A DNA stretch of 64,000 bases from Catonia carolina (lineage: Eukaryota > Arthropoda > Insecta > Hemiptera > Achilidae): contig JAQMRL010000014.1 of NCBI GenBank assembly GCA_035578175.1, forward strand, positions 18,279,395 through 18,343,394, written 5' to 3'. The position numbers and the translations under genes are program-made. The stretch's first letter is position 1; each line of letters starts with the position of its first letter. Of the stretch, positions 10,316 to 22,178 are shown in pieces. Below the pieces are notes generated by a model, which was not told where the DNA came from, did no database searches, and saw only the letters and a program-made list of their open reading frames with translations.

Positions 10316-10865
10316 AAAGAGTTATTAAATAATTTAAAATTTAACAGAAAAATACTTAGGATTTCCTTACTTCTATACCACAAAATATATGTTGAATAAA
10401 ATAATATTTTTTGTATATAACGTCTGGTGACTGGAACACATATACACACTTGGATGCAATTCCTTTAAAACATGCACTCTGAATAAAGTTTCAAACAACC
10501 GTATAAAATACAGTTTCATTTATTATGTACTTTGTCCGTAAGTTATTTAATGAATACATTCGAGTACTACAGGATTATGAAAACTCAAAGTAAATTTGAT
10601 GACGTCACAGCCGTAATGTAGAATTTAATTGTAAATACGTCTCTTGAGATAACATGCTCTGTATAGCTTTCCTAATTAAGTACTCTTGAAAGTTTATGAT
10701 CAATTTTCATATAAGGTGTTCTGAAAAGATGTACTTACGTCTTTCCTTCCTTGTGCTTCAGTCTTTTTATTGGCAGTAAGTATCTATACCAGGTGTGACA
10801 AAAAACGAAAGTGCTTCAAAAATAACTATTTCAGGCAAAAAGGAATTGCCACCTAAAGCATACAG
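10316..10865. other. Unassigned AT-rich sequence
   Basis: No recognisable gene or repeat family. Confidence 0.45.
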
Positions 10866-11474
10866 AAAAAAATATGGTGTGAAACACTCACACGACTTTC
10901 TCTTGCTAAAGTTTTTCTCGTATAGGGCCAATTTTTCTCAGCATTCGCTCACTGTAGGCTCTTCTCCTTTCTTCTACCCACCCGTTGTTCTATTTTTTTC
11001 TTACTGGAAGCCCTTAGTCTGTAATTAATTGTCTGAATCAATCTCTCGTTTTTTTCGTGAGAAAAACAGAAAATCGCTAATTACCGCTCAACTAAGCGTA
11101 ATACAAAATATGTTTGAAATAAAGTTGTAGTATTTTCAATTCTCTGCAACTTTTATTTTATACAATATTCGCTAAATTGCATATTACAGCCAAAATCTTA
11201 AAAACAAAAAATATTTATGCCAAAACAACCTCCCAAAGAGTTTCAGCAGACATGGCACCTATCCTATCATGTAGAGCATAAAAAATGTAATAAATTAAGT
11301 GATTGTAAAAAATCGTAGAAGCCGTTTTTGAGAAAATCGCAAAAAAATAAAAATGACACGAATAAACTACCACTTCCGGTTGATCGATTTTGATTAAAAA
11401 ATTTGTGTCGGGTCCTATAGTATATCTAACTTAAGTTTAAAGTTCGTACGATGTTCTGTTCTTGAGATATTTTG

Positions 11475-11512
<38 letters not shown>

Positions 11513-11648
11513 AATCGATAAAAACACGTTTTTTGGGTTCACAGGGTCTGAAAACGTGTAAACCCGGTGAAAACTCGATTTCAAAAAATCGACATGAAAA
11601 CAATACTTTCCTATATAACATTCATATAGGCAAAAGAAAGTAAAAATA
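10866..11648 (-). repeat. Family A repeat (truncated inside)
   Basis: Family A, read in its own direction, starts ACTTTCTCTTGCCTATATG. It then runs through GTTTTCACCGGATCTACACG, a GT tract, CAACCGGAAGTAGTAG, GATTTTCTCAAAAACGGC, ATTAGCGATTTTCTG and GAGCCTAGTTTAGCGTG, and ends GGCAAGAGAAAGTTGTGTG-AGTGTTTCACACCAGATTTTT. This copy is reversed and lacks a stretch near its end. Its CA tract is at 11476-11512. Confidence 0.8.
11476..11512. repeat. (CA)n microsatellite within family A
   Basis: About 36 bp of CA at the position where every family A copy has a CA/GT tract. Confidence 0.95.
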
Positions 11649-11929
11649 GGTGTACTAACTTCTGTAATTCTTCTGGTCCATAAAAACGCCCGTTATTACA
11701 GTGCTCTAACTCAACGTCTTCTTGACTATTTCAATTGAGCATTTTCAATCATCTACCGTACAGTCCCGGACTAGCACAGTGTGACATCTATCGTTTCCCT
11801 GAACTAAAGAAGAGAGTAGGAGAAAGGGTAGATTAATGAAAAGCTTTAACACAACGTCAAGACTTAATTAAATTTATTAATATCATTACTGGGCTATAAA
11901 GGGCTTCTGTCGTCAACTGGAAGGAGACC

Positions 11930-14900
11930 CCTTAATTCCTTTTACAAAAGGCTTAAGGGAACCAGCCAGGATAGAAGGCTAGTCTCCTATCCATACATTC
12001 ACGTTGTGTGGCCTGTTAGTAACCATGTGACCGCTCATCAGCACGATAACCGGCTCATGGTGAACGGAACTGGAAGGGCTGCCCATTCCACCCTGGCAGA
12101 CGGTGGCTTGGGGCACTCAGTCTGCCAACCAAAAAGCTGAAAGCAACAGTAAACTACAGCTTTTTCTGTCTGACTAGAATTATCGTAAGGAAACTCCTTC
12201 ATGTATGATTCTGGTTAGGCTTACTTAGTATATGCAGATCTTCAAGAACTTCGAGAACTTCAAAATATGAAAAATTTATGATGGCGTCCTCTCTGGTAAA
12301 ACATTCCGGAGATAAACTAGTCCTCCATTCGGATCTCCGGGCGAGGACTATCAGAGGGGACTTCATCAAAAAAATAAAAGTTTCTGAAATTCTGCGAATT
12401 GGAACATGGAATGTTAGGAGTTTAAAACAAACTGGTAGGTTAGAGAATTTAAAAAGGGAAATGGATAGGTTGAAGTTAGATATTGTAGGCATTGGTGAGG
12501 TACGCTGGGATGATGATCAAGACTTTTGGTCCGGGGATTATAGGGTTATTAACACTAAAGCCATCGGAGGGCAGGGCGGAGTGGGTCTAGTAATGAATAA
12601 AAAAATTGGACAAAGAGTGACTTACTATAAGCAATGTAGTGATAGGATTATCATGGTTAGAGTAGATACGAAACCAAAGTCTACCACTATAGTGCAGGTC
12701 TACATGCCTACGTCTTCACACAGAGAGGAAGAAATAGAACAAGTATATGAGGAATTAGATGAAGTAATAAAATATGTCAAGGGTGATGAAAATTTGATAG
12801 TTATGGGAGACTGGAATGCAGTAGTTGGAGAAGGAAAAGAAGGAAAGATAGTCGGAGAATATGGTCTAGGGAAGAGAAATGACAGAGGGAGTCGGCTGGT
12901 AGATTTCTGCTCCAAATATAATTTAGTGATAGGCAATACACTTTTTAAGAATCACAAAAGGAGGTTATACACTTGGATGATGCCAGGTGACAAGGGAAGA
13001 TACCAAATAGATTACATAATGGTTAGACAAAGATTCAGAAACCAGATTATGAACTGTAAAGCCTATCCAGGTGCAGACATAGGGAGTGATCATAACTTAG
13101 TAGTAATGGATAGCAGGCTTAAACTTAAAAAACTGAAGAAGGGACAGGGAAATGCTAGGTGGGATGTAGACAAACTAAGAGAACAAGACAACCAGGTAGG
13201 TTTCCAGGAGAGTATTCAAAAAGGGATAGAAGAAAGAGGTAATGACACAGGAAATGTAGAGGAGGAGTGGATAAACTTCAAGGAGGTGGTAGTGAAAGCA
13301 GCGGAAGAATGGTTAGGACATACTAAAAGAAGAGGTAGGAAACCGTGGATTACTAATGATATTTTAGAACTGATGGATGAGCGAAGAAAATATAAAAACG
13401 CAAAGGACGAGAGAGGTAAAAGGCAATATTGCTACTTGAGAAATACCATAAACAAAAGGTGTAAGAAAGCGAAGGAAGAGTGGATCAGAGCGAAATGTAC
13501 GGACATTGAAAGTAAAATGGCAGTTTGTAAAGTGGACGCAGCTTATAGAAAAATAAGGGAAAACTTTGGAGAACGAAAGATGAAAGCTGTTAATTTACAA
13601 AGCGCAGGTGGTAAACCATTGTTGAATGGCCAAGAGAGAGCTGAAAGATGGAAGGAATACGTAAATCAACTCTACATGGGAAAAGAATTAGAATATGATG
13701 CGATAGAACAAGAAACTGATGTTGAAGAAGGTCAAAAAGGGGACCCTATACTACGAGAAGAATTCGATCGGGCACTTAAGGATATGAATATGAATAAGAC
13801 ACCAGGAATAGATAACATACCATCGGAATTATTATTACGATGTGGCAAAGTTGCTCAAAACAAATTATACAAACTTGTGTGCAGAATGTATGAGAGTGGA
13901 GAGGTACCATCGGACTTTAAAAAAAATATTATGATTCCAATACCAAAAAAGTCAGGAGCGGAGAAGTGAGAACATTACAGAACCATCAGCCTAACATGCC
14001 ATGCATCTAAGATACTGACAAGAATTATATACAGGAGAATAGAACACCGAGTAGAAGAAGTATTGGACGATGACCAATTTGGATTTAGAAGGAGAATGGG
14101 AACTCGAGATGCAATATTGGCTCTGAGACTAATTATTGAGAAAAGGATACAGAAAAATCAAACTACTTTTATGGCATTTGTAGATTTAGAGAAAGCATTT
14201 GACAATCTGGACTGGAGTAAAATGTTTAAAACTTTGAAAAGGCTAGGAATTAAATACAAAGAAAGGAAAGTTATCTACAGTCTGTATAAGAATCAAACGG
14301 CTGTTTTGAGAATCGAGGGGTACGAAAAAGAGGCTGCTGTAAGAAAAGGTGTATGACAAGGTTGTTCTTTGTCACCACTACTTTTTAACTTGTATATAGA
14401 AGAGGCTATAAATGAAGTGAAGGAGAAATTTGACGTAGGAATAAAAATTCAAGGAGAAACAATAAAAATGTTGAGATTCGCCGATGATATACGAGTAATA
14501 TTATACTCGTAGTAGTATTAGCCGAGGCAAAGAATGAACTAGAGGATGCCTTAAATGGAATGGATGAGATCTTGAGGAAGGATTACTTCATGAAAATTAA
14601 TAAGAACAAAACGAAAGTGTTGTGCAGCAGCAAGAGTGGTTTAGAAGAGATGGGAAATTTAAAAGTAGGCAACGGAAACATACAGGAAGTTGGGGAATTC
14701 TGCTATCTAGGGAGTAAAATAACAAAGGATGGCAGAAGCACGAGTGATATCAAGAGTAGAATTGCTCAAGCTAGAAAAGCCTTTGAAATGAAAAACAGCT
14801 TACTGACTACAAACATTGATTTACATATTAGGAAAAATTTCTTAAAACATTATGTTTGGAGTGTAGCATTATACGGAAGTGAAACGTGGGTGATAGGGGC

Positions 14901-15280
14901 TGTAGAACGGAAGAGGATAGAAGCTTTTGAAATGTGGTGTTATAGGAAAATGTTAAAGATTAGGTGGGTGGACAAAATAAGTAATTTAGAGGTTCTTAGG
15001 CGAGTGGATGAAAAAAGAAGTATATGGAAGCATCTTACCAAAAGAAGGGATAGGCTAGTGGGGCATATCCTAAGACATCCAGGTATTGGGCTATCAATAA
15101 TGGAGGGTAACATTGAGGGAGTAAATTGTAGAGGGAGGCAAAGATTAGAATATATAAAGCAAATTACAAAAGATGTAGGGTGTTACAGGTATGTAGATAT
15201 GAAACGACTTGCGCAAGATAGAACAGGTTGGAGAACTGCATCAAACCAGTCGAGAGACTGATGACAAAAAAAAATCATTA
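11930..15280 (+). mobile_element. Non-LTR retrotransposon (LINE with AP-like endonuclease), nearly full length but broken
   Basis: A GC-richer leader at about 11930-12277 precedes one long frame. The end at about 15261-15275 is ATGATGACAAAAAAAAA, a typical short LINE tail. No second upstream ORF is visible. The endonuclease-first layout and the C-terminal RLAQDRTGWR block resemble RTE/BovB-like LINEs and the so-called craniofacial development protein 2-like proteins, but the clade is only inferred. The 5' limit is approximate. Confidence 0.85.
12278..15261 (+). pseudogene. LINE ORF2: endonuclease plus reverse transcriptase, inactivated
   Basis: The 563-codon open part starts at ATG 12278. 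It carries the exonuclease-endonuclease-phosphatase domain: GTWNVRSL (N46), GEVRW (E74), MGDWN (D178, N180), IDYIMV (D245) and GSDHN (D271, H272). The reverse transcriptase then begins with KTPGIDNIPSELL. Three lesions break the frame: TGA at 13966-13968, TGA at 14354-14356 (probably CGA to TGA, before QGCSLSP), and a 20-bp insertion at 14492-14511 right after the catalytic FADD. Before that point are QFGFRRRMGTRDA and FVDLEKAFDNLDW. After the insertion the frame resumes as VVLAEAKNELEDALNGMDEI and runs to the stop near 15261, with GSKITKDG and GRQRLEYIKQ blocks. It cannot make an active protein now. Confidence 0.92.
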
Positions 15281-15385
15281 CTATGAATTCGTAAGTAAAA
15301 TACAAGAAATGTACACATAAAAGGTGCGGCTGTTAAATAAGAGACTGACGTTGTAAAAAAAATTATTTTTATTATTTATACATAA

Positions 15386-15976
15386 TCACTTATTATCACC
15401 TTCAATATACACTCCTTCTCTATCCCTACAACGCTCCATGCGAATTGTCCATTGTTCGAAACAGTGCTGGAAGTCATCTTCTGTCAGCTCCTTCAGGACA
15501 CGTGCTGCTTTCTCTTTTACAGCTTCCACAGACTCAAATCTTGTCCCTTTTAATGCAAATTTCACCTTAGCGAACAGGTAGAAGTCACGTGGTGCAAGAT
15601 CTGGTGAATAAGGTGGATGTTCTAACACTGAGATGCTGTAATTGGCTAGGAAACTCTTGACAGATAACGCGGAATCAGCTGGCGCATTGTCTTGGTGGAG
15701 AACCTATGATTTGTCCTTCAACATTTCGGGGAGTTTTTTCCTTACTCTGTGTCGTAGTTTAGAAAGTATCTCAAGGTAGTAATATTGATTAATTTTTTGA
15801 CCTTTAGGAACCCAGTGAAGGTACACAATCACATGGATATCAAATAAAACAATAATCATTGCTTTAAATTTTGACTTGCTCATTTGAGCTTTATTGGCTC
15901 TCGGTAAAGTTTCGGCTCTTCCAGTGCATGGATTGACGCTTCGTTTCCGGATCATAAGTAAAAACCCACGTTTCAT
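15386..15976 (-). pseudogene. Mariner transposase remnant
   Basis: One minus-strand frame holds ANKAQMSKSKFKAMIIVLFD, HWVPKGQKINQYYYLEILSK, then a TAG at 15704-15706 (Trp in relatives), VLHQDNAPADSALSVKSFLA, HPPYSPDLAPRDFYLF and a proper end EGVYIEGDNK with stop at 15386. The second (HQDNAP) and third (APRD) catalytic Asp positions are kept. Upstream the frame shifts near 15905 and the other frame reads YNETWVFTYDPETKRQSMHW. That block normally begins GDETW, so the first Asp is lost. The DNA-binding N-terminus is missing. The same family forms the 24073-24569 element. Confidence 0.88.
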
Positions 15977-16077
15977 TATATGTTATTATCGTTTTCCAAA
16001 ACTTTGGGTTATTTTCAATTGCGTACAAAGTGTCAGTACAAACATTTTTGCAAGCATAATTTCAAACGTTTTTGAGC

Positions 16078-16198
16078 GGCACGTGTCCTGAAGGAGCTGA
16101 CAGAAGATGCATTCGAGCACTGTTTTCAACAATGGAAAATTCGTATGGAGCGTTCTAGGGATAGAGAAGGAGTGTATATTGAAGGTGACAATAAGTGA
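16078..16198 (+). pseudogene. Inverted second copy of the mariner transposase C-terminus
   Basis: The plus strand reads RVLKELTEDAFEHCF, then RSRDREGVYIEGDNK and a stop at 16196-16198, the mirror of the minus-strand end at 15386. It is a partial duplicate and not a gene. Confidence 0.8.
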
Positions 16199-16252
16199 TT
16201 ATGTATAAAATAAAAGTTTTCGTCAGTCTCGTTCTTTAATAGTCACACCTCG

Positions 16253-16600
16253 TATACTTTCCAGATCTTTTTTCTTCTATATTTAGGAAATTCACAATCT
16301 GTTAGAAACATATAACATATTGTTTGTATAGCATAGTGAATGTGATAACACAAAATTTGGAAAACATTAACGTGATAAACGTGAATGGAGACACAGTCCA
16401 GTGACAGAAGTCCGACGTGAATAAGTAAGTGTAGCGTTTAGAACACTGTAATGGATAGTCAATTTACTACGTTAATTGATAAGATCCCGGTTCCATCGAT
16501 GTTTCAGCCATTTTATTGGATTGTTTGGGAGAGTTTGCGTAGCCAGATTTGAGATCAATGGGTTACGGTGGTTCACGAGTTTCTTCCTACATTCTGTATA
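16253..16600. other. Unassigned sequence
   Basis: No recognisable feature. Confidence 0.4.
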
Positions 16601-16607
16601 TAGAGTT

Positions 16608-16922
16608 TTAAAAAAACGTCATTATGTAAGGTACGTTTAGGTCTGACTGTAGAGTTTTATTAGTTATATAATAGGGGGCGTTAACTATTCTCCGCAAAAG
16701 CTTTGATTGGAAACGGTGAATTTTTGCTAATACCCATGGTTTTGCACAGCAGTAAAGCAGACTGGCATAGCTCCATATTGGTCGCAGGAAGGAGCTGTAA
16801 ATAGTTAATTTAGATGTAGTTGGTAACTTGGATTTGCGTGAAAGAAGTTTGTACAACTGTTTGAACCTCTCCTGGAGTGCCTTTTTTTTATCTACGTGTA
16901 CTTTCCAGTTCAGCGTCGTTTC
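16608..16922 (-). pseudogene. Jockey-type LINE ORF2, C-terminal fragment
   Basis: The minus strand reads TLNWKVHVDKKKALQERF, then YKLLSRKSKLPTTSKLTIYS, SFLRPIWSYASLLYCCAKPW and RRIVNAPYYITNKTLQSDLN. This is the C-terminal region of jockey-type LINEs (LTWxxHI...KLxIYxxxIRPIxxYxxxxWG...IxNAPWYVxNxxIxxDL). The fragment is about 100 residues long, truncated at both ends, with ...VPYIMTFF before the stop. Confidence 0.85.
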
Positions 16923-17329
16923 TCTAATTTGGATCTAAAACAACTTATAACCATTAAATAAATATTTAGTTGAAAAATATAACTTTATATCAATTCGAAA
17001 ATTTTAGAAACTACTGCCATTAAACTTTTACCTAAATCAAGAAGGGAAAGGACTTTAGGGAAGGAACTTAGAGAAACATAAACTTATTTTATTGATTCTG
17101 ATATGTGAACAGAGCAACACCGTAAACATGACTGAGAAATATTTCAAGCGAGAAATTGAATGAAAATATAAGTTGCACGTTGAACTTATTTTTAAAAAGT
17201 TTCAACTATAAAAAAAACATTCTAAAGGTGTTACTACTAGAGGAAACTGCAAATTGATTTTCCTGCTCATCATTCAATCAAATATTTTGTTTAAATCTAT
17301 AATGACTATATTAAAAAAACTAAAAATTA

Positions 17330-18604
17330 TTCGAATTGGACAATATTGCAAACACGTGACGTGACACTTGACATTTCCAGTCCACATTCTAAGAATACGT
17401 GCTCTGAAAGCTTCTCCCTTGCTTCTTTCCATCTAATTCCCTGTTTTTGATGAAAACAAGGTAAATATTTTTCACCTAAAAATTTTTGAAAATTTAGATA
17501 CACTGATAAATAGTGAAATTTTAGTAAAAAACGGGTGCATTTTTTCATCTTGATGGCAAGAAAAAAATATACATATGCATAGGCATATATATATATATGA
17601 ACATAATAGTACATTTATTATATGCATTTTTTTTAAGTAAAAAATAATATTCTCGATTTTCATCACTATGTTTGCATAAATACACTATCTTACAGTAGAT
17701 ACACTGAAAAATAATTAATTTCGGTAAAAAGTGGGAACATTTTTTCACATCTTGACGGCAAAAACATGAACTAAGTTACATGGATTTTTTTTAAGAATTT
17801 CGGGGTTTTGCCCTTTAGAGAGCTCAGGGTACTTTTTTATGGCTGAATTTATAATCTACTCCTCTTAAGCATCAGAATCAATGATTAAAAGAAATAGTTT
17901 AAAAAATTCCAAAAAAGTACATAAATTACAGTCTTGCTATTTTAGTGAACAAGTGAAGTTTTGAATGTCTGGGTTTTGCCCTTTACAGAGCTCATGGTAA
18001 TATTTTATGGCTAAATTCATAATCTAAGCCTCTTTAAGCATTAGAATCGATGTACATAAATATATTGAAAAGAATAGTTTGAAACTTTCCAAAAAAGTAC
18101 ATGAACTAAAATTATTCGAAATGGAAAATATTGCAAACACGTGAGGAGACATTTGACATTTTCAGTCCACATTCTCAGAATACGTTCACTTAAAAAAGGT
18201 CCCTTGCTTCTTTCCATCTAATTCCCATTTTCGATGAAAATCAAGATAAATATTTTTCACCCAAAACTATAGTCTTGCTACTTTAGTGAATAGGTGAATT
18301 TTGAATGACTGGGTTTGCCCTATACAAACCTCATTATACATTTTTACGGCTGAATTATAATCTACGCCTTTTTAAATATCAGAATCGATGATTAAAAAAA
18401 AATAGTTTGAAAAATTCCAAAAAAAGTACATAACCTGTAGGATTCATATTTTATTGAACAAATGAAATTTTTAATGTCTGGGTTTTGCCATTTACAGAGC
18501 AAAGGGTAATGTTTTATAGTTGAATTCATAATCTAAGCCTCCTTAAGCATTAGAATCGATGTATATAAATAAATTAAAAGAAATAGTTTAAAAAATTCAA
18601 AAAA
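17330..18604 (-). repeat. Satellite array, left (reversed) arm
   Basis: Diverged units of about 170 bp in the reverse direction relative to 18605-20590. Marks are GGGTTTTGCCCTTTACAGAG, TTTTATGGCTGAATT, CTCTTAAGCATTAGAATCGA and TTCCAAAAAAGTACATAAA. TTAAGCAT lies near 17865, 18033 and 18540, multiples of about 170 bp. The 17330-17780 part is more loosely related and has a local repeat of GCAAACACGTGA sequence near 17350 and 18130. Confidence 0.75.
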
Positions 18605-20595
18605 AGAAACGTAGATTACGAATCCAACCATGAAAAAGTATCCAGAGCTTGGTAAAAGGCAAAAACAAAACATTCAAATTATCACCTTTTCACCGAAAGT
18701 ATCAAGACTTATAATGCCTCATTATGCTTTATGAGGCGTAGATTACGAAACAAGCCATAAAAAAGTATCCTGCACTCGGTAAAAGACAAAAACAAGACAT
18801 TCAAATTTTCACTTTTCACCGAAAGTAGCAAGACATACATAGTTCATAAACTTTTTTGGAAATTTTCAAACATTTTCTGTTAACAGTCGATTTAATTTTT
18901 TTATGAGACGCAGATTACGAACCCAGCCATAAAAACCTATCCTGAACTCGGTAAAAGTCAAAAACAAGACATTCAAATTTTCACCTTTTTCACCGAAAGT
19001 CTAAAACCGACCGAACGTTCATGTACCTTTTGTTCATGTACTTTTTTGGTAATTTTCAAACTTTTCTGTTAACAGTCGATTTTAATGCTTTATGAGACGT
19101 AGATTACGAACCCACCCATAAAAAAGTATCCTGAACTTGGTAAAAGTAAAAAACAAGACGTTTTAATTTTCAACTTTTCACCGAAAGTAGCAGGACTATA
19201 ATTCATGTACTTTTTTGGAAATTTTCAAACTTTTTCTTTTTACAGTCGATTTTATTGCTTTATGAGGCGTAGATTATGAACCCAGCCATAAAAAAGTATC
19301 CTAAACTCGGCAAAAGTCAGAAACAAGACATTTAAATTTTCACCTTTTCTACGAAAGTAACAAGACTATAGTTCATGTACATTTTTGGAAATGTTCAAAC
19401 TTTTTCTGTTATACAGTCGATTTTAATGCTTTATGAGGCGTAGATTACGAACCCAGCCATAAAAAAGTATCCTGAACTCAGTAAAAGTAAAAAACAAGAC
19501 ATTTTAGTTTTCACCTTTTCACCGAAAGTAGCAAGACATATATAGTCATGTAATATATATATAACATGTACTTTTTCGTTCATGTACTTTTTTGAAAAAT
19601 TTTCAAACTTTTTCTGTTAACCGTCGATGCTAATGCTTTATGAGGCGTAGATTACGAAACCAGCCCAAAAACATATCCTGAACTCGGTTAAAGTCAGAAA
19701 CAAGACATTTAAATTTTCACCTTTTCTACGAAAGTAGCAAGACTATAAAATTAATGTACTTTCAAAAATGTACTTTGTTCATGTACTTTTTTGAAAATTT
19801 TCAAATTTTTTCTGTTATACAGTCGATTTTAATGCTTTATGAGGCCAAGATTACGAACCCAGCCATAAAAAAGTATCTTGAACTCGGTAAAAGTCAAAAA
19901 CAAGACATTCAAATTTTCACCTTTTCACCGAAAGTAGCAAGACTGTAGTTCATGTACTTTTTTGGAAATTTTCAAACTTTTTCTGTTAACAGTCGATTTT
20001 AATGCTTTATGAGGCCAAGATTATGAACCCAGCCATAAAAAAGTATTCTAAACTTGGCAAAAGTCAGAAACAAGACATTTAAATTTTCACCTTTTCACCG
20101 AAAGTAGTAAGACTATAATTCATGTACTTTTTTGGATATTTTCAAACTTTTTCTGTTAACCGTCGATGCTAATGCTTTATGAGGCCAAGAGTACGAACCT
20201 AGCCATAAAAAAGTGTCCTGAACTCGGTAAAAGTCAAAAATAAGACATTCAAATTTTCACCTTTTCACCGAAAGTAGCAAGACTATAGTTCATGTACTTT
20301 TTTGTAAATGTTCAAACTCTTTCTGTTAACAGTCGATTTTAATGCTTTATGAGGCGTAGATTACGAACCTACCCATAAAAAAAGTATCCTGAATTCGGTA
20401 AAAGCCAGAAACAAGACATTTAAATTTTCACCTTTTCTCCGAAAGTAGCAAGATATGTACTTACTTGTTCATGTACTTTTTTGGAAATTTTCAAACTTTT
20501 TCGGTTAACAGTCGATTCTAATGCTTTATGAGGCGTGGATTACGAACCCAGCCATAAAAAAGTATCCTGAGCTCGGTAAAAGGCAAAAACAGCCA
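18605..20595 (+). repeat. Satellite array of about 170-bp units, right arm
   Basis: About eleven head-to-tail units. GCTTTATGAGG/AC starts units at 18726, 19086, 19256, 19428, 19634, 19834, 20004, 20174, 20344 and 20523. Most spacings are 170-172 bp. Three are longer: two (200 and 206 bp) carry a partial internal duplication of TTCATGTACTTTTTTG, and one is 179 bp. Each unit has CCAGCCATAAAAAAGTATCC, CAAATTTTCACCTTTTCACC and CTTTTTCTGTTAACAGTCGA. No gene is present. Confidence 0.9.
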
Positions 20596-20829
20596 TTTGC
20601 ACCGTGAGGCCGTGGTGCAAATCATTCGATAAAAATTACGAAAAATATTTTTAATATAAAAAAAATTATGAATTGGTCGCCTTAGCCAGTTTTCGGCGTT
20701 TTATCCAATAAGAGGCGCAGATTGTATTGCAGCCATAAAAAGTGAATCCGATCTTACTAATATGGTGAACAATACATCAGGTACTTTTTTTGTAAAAATC
20801 AAACTTTTCCTGTTTTCCGTATTAGAAGG
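20596..20829. repeat. Diverged satellite edge with a small hairpin
   Basis: ATTTGCACC and GGTGCAAAT (20595-20603, 20614-20622) form 9-bp arms with a 10-nt loop. GAGGCGCAGATT and GCAGCCATAAAAAGT near 20712-20741 recall the satellite unit. Confidence 0.5.
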
Positions 20830-21235
20830 TTGTTCTTGTTTAGATCAACAGCCGAAAGGCTGGTGTGAACCTCTAGAGGTTTTACTAAGTAAAAAAGATG
20901 AGTGAGGTGGTTGACTATTACCTTCCTAACTGAGTTGATAGAGTATGCTTATCAGCTTGTCAGGTCCTCCGAAAACCACCCACTTTCCACCCTGCAAATG
21001 ACACGTTCACTTCATGCATTACAGGGTCTGGCTGTATCGTGGCTGTATCTCTCAGAGGAGATAACTATGACTAGTGTCTTTTACACCTCTACCTCCACTG
21101 TTCTTTAATAGTTCAATCATATAATGGCTGACCCATGTGATAAGAAACAGAACTACTTTGTGTAGCCCTGGAACTAGCAGATCGAGTGCAATTAATTTAA
21201 ACACTCCACCTGCCCGTTATGGGCATATTAAGCAG
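20830..21235 (+). repeat. Family B repeat, near full length
   Basis: It runs from GTTTAGATCAACAGCCGAAAGG through CACTTTCCACCCTGCAAATG and GGGTCTGGCTGTATC to CTAGCAGATCGAGTGCAA. The short frame at 20902-21108 falls inside it and is not a gene. Confidence 0.8.
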
Positions 21236-21984
21236 GTTATAAATATTTTGAAATAAACACTCACAATAATTAATAAATTTATTTTAACGTTTTATTTTCT
21301 GGAAGAAAATTCTGGAACATTTTTTCTTGATACATTAATACAATTTAACAGTTAATAAATTCATTTTCGTTTGACATAAATTTAATTTTTCATTTTAAAA
21401 TGTACTTAAAATCGATGCAACTTATAATATTAAAAAACATCATAAGAAATACATAATAAAACATATACAATACGGTAAGAGTAAGTTAAAACGTTAAGCT
21501 GATGTACTGATGTAAATTAAAACAAAATATGGTTTAGCCGACAGATGAATAATTTGTTCTTTTATTTTCAAAGGGTATAATCATTCCAATAAAACTTAAT
21601 TTTTTTAAATTATTTTTTTAACTTTTTAATTTCCTTTGATACTTTTTTTCATATACTAATTACATTTTATATAAACTTTCTGTACAAAATTGAATACCTA
21701 TACATGTTTTTCTAAAATGATTATAAACATTTTACTTTATTATTTAATTTACAATCTGTTTATAAATTAAAAATTCGAAAATTATAATTTTTACAAACTG
21801 AAGTGGTCGGTGCAAGAAGAAGACAGTTCAAATTTCTTTACCATTTTAAGGCTTCCAAACATAATTAAGAAAAAAATTCCATTTGTTTTAGTTCAAAAAC
21901 GGAACAGCTTTATGCAATGGGTAGTACATAATATTTACTAAAGTGAAGGAGGCTTTTATACAGATATGAATTTTGAGGCAAAAA
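21236..21984. other. Unassigned AT-rich sequence
   Basis: Nothing recognised. Confidence 0.45.
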
Positions 21985-22145
21985 CAAGACTCTTTTTTAC
22001 TTTCTCGTGTCTATAAATGAATGTATAGGAAGGAAAGTATTGTTTTCACGTCGATTTTTCAAAATCGCGTTTTCATCGGATCTACACGTTATCAGACCCT
22101 CCAAATTCAAAATTTTTTTTTTAGCGATTGGTGAGTGTGTGTGTT

Positions 22146-22178
<33 letters not shown>

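Larger units (their letters stand above)
15320..16252 (-). mobile_element. Mariner-like transposon with duplicated, inverted transposase 3' ends
   Basis: A 933-bp element flanked by TA (15318-15319, 16253-16254). The ends pair AAGGTGCGGCTGTTAAATAA with the complement of TTTAATAGTCACACCTCG. The inverted similarity runs well inside: the last roughly 40 codons of the transposase occur on the minus strand at the left and again on the plus strand at 16078-16198. The element therefore has very long inverted ends. Confidence 0.85.

Noticed and set aside
18600..20600. CRISPR-like array
   Set aside because: Units are contiguous tandem satellite repeats of about 170 bp without unique spacers, in a eukaryotic context.
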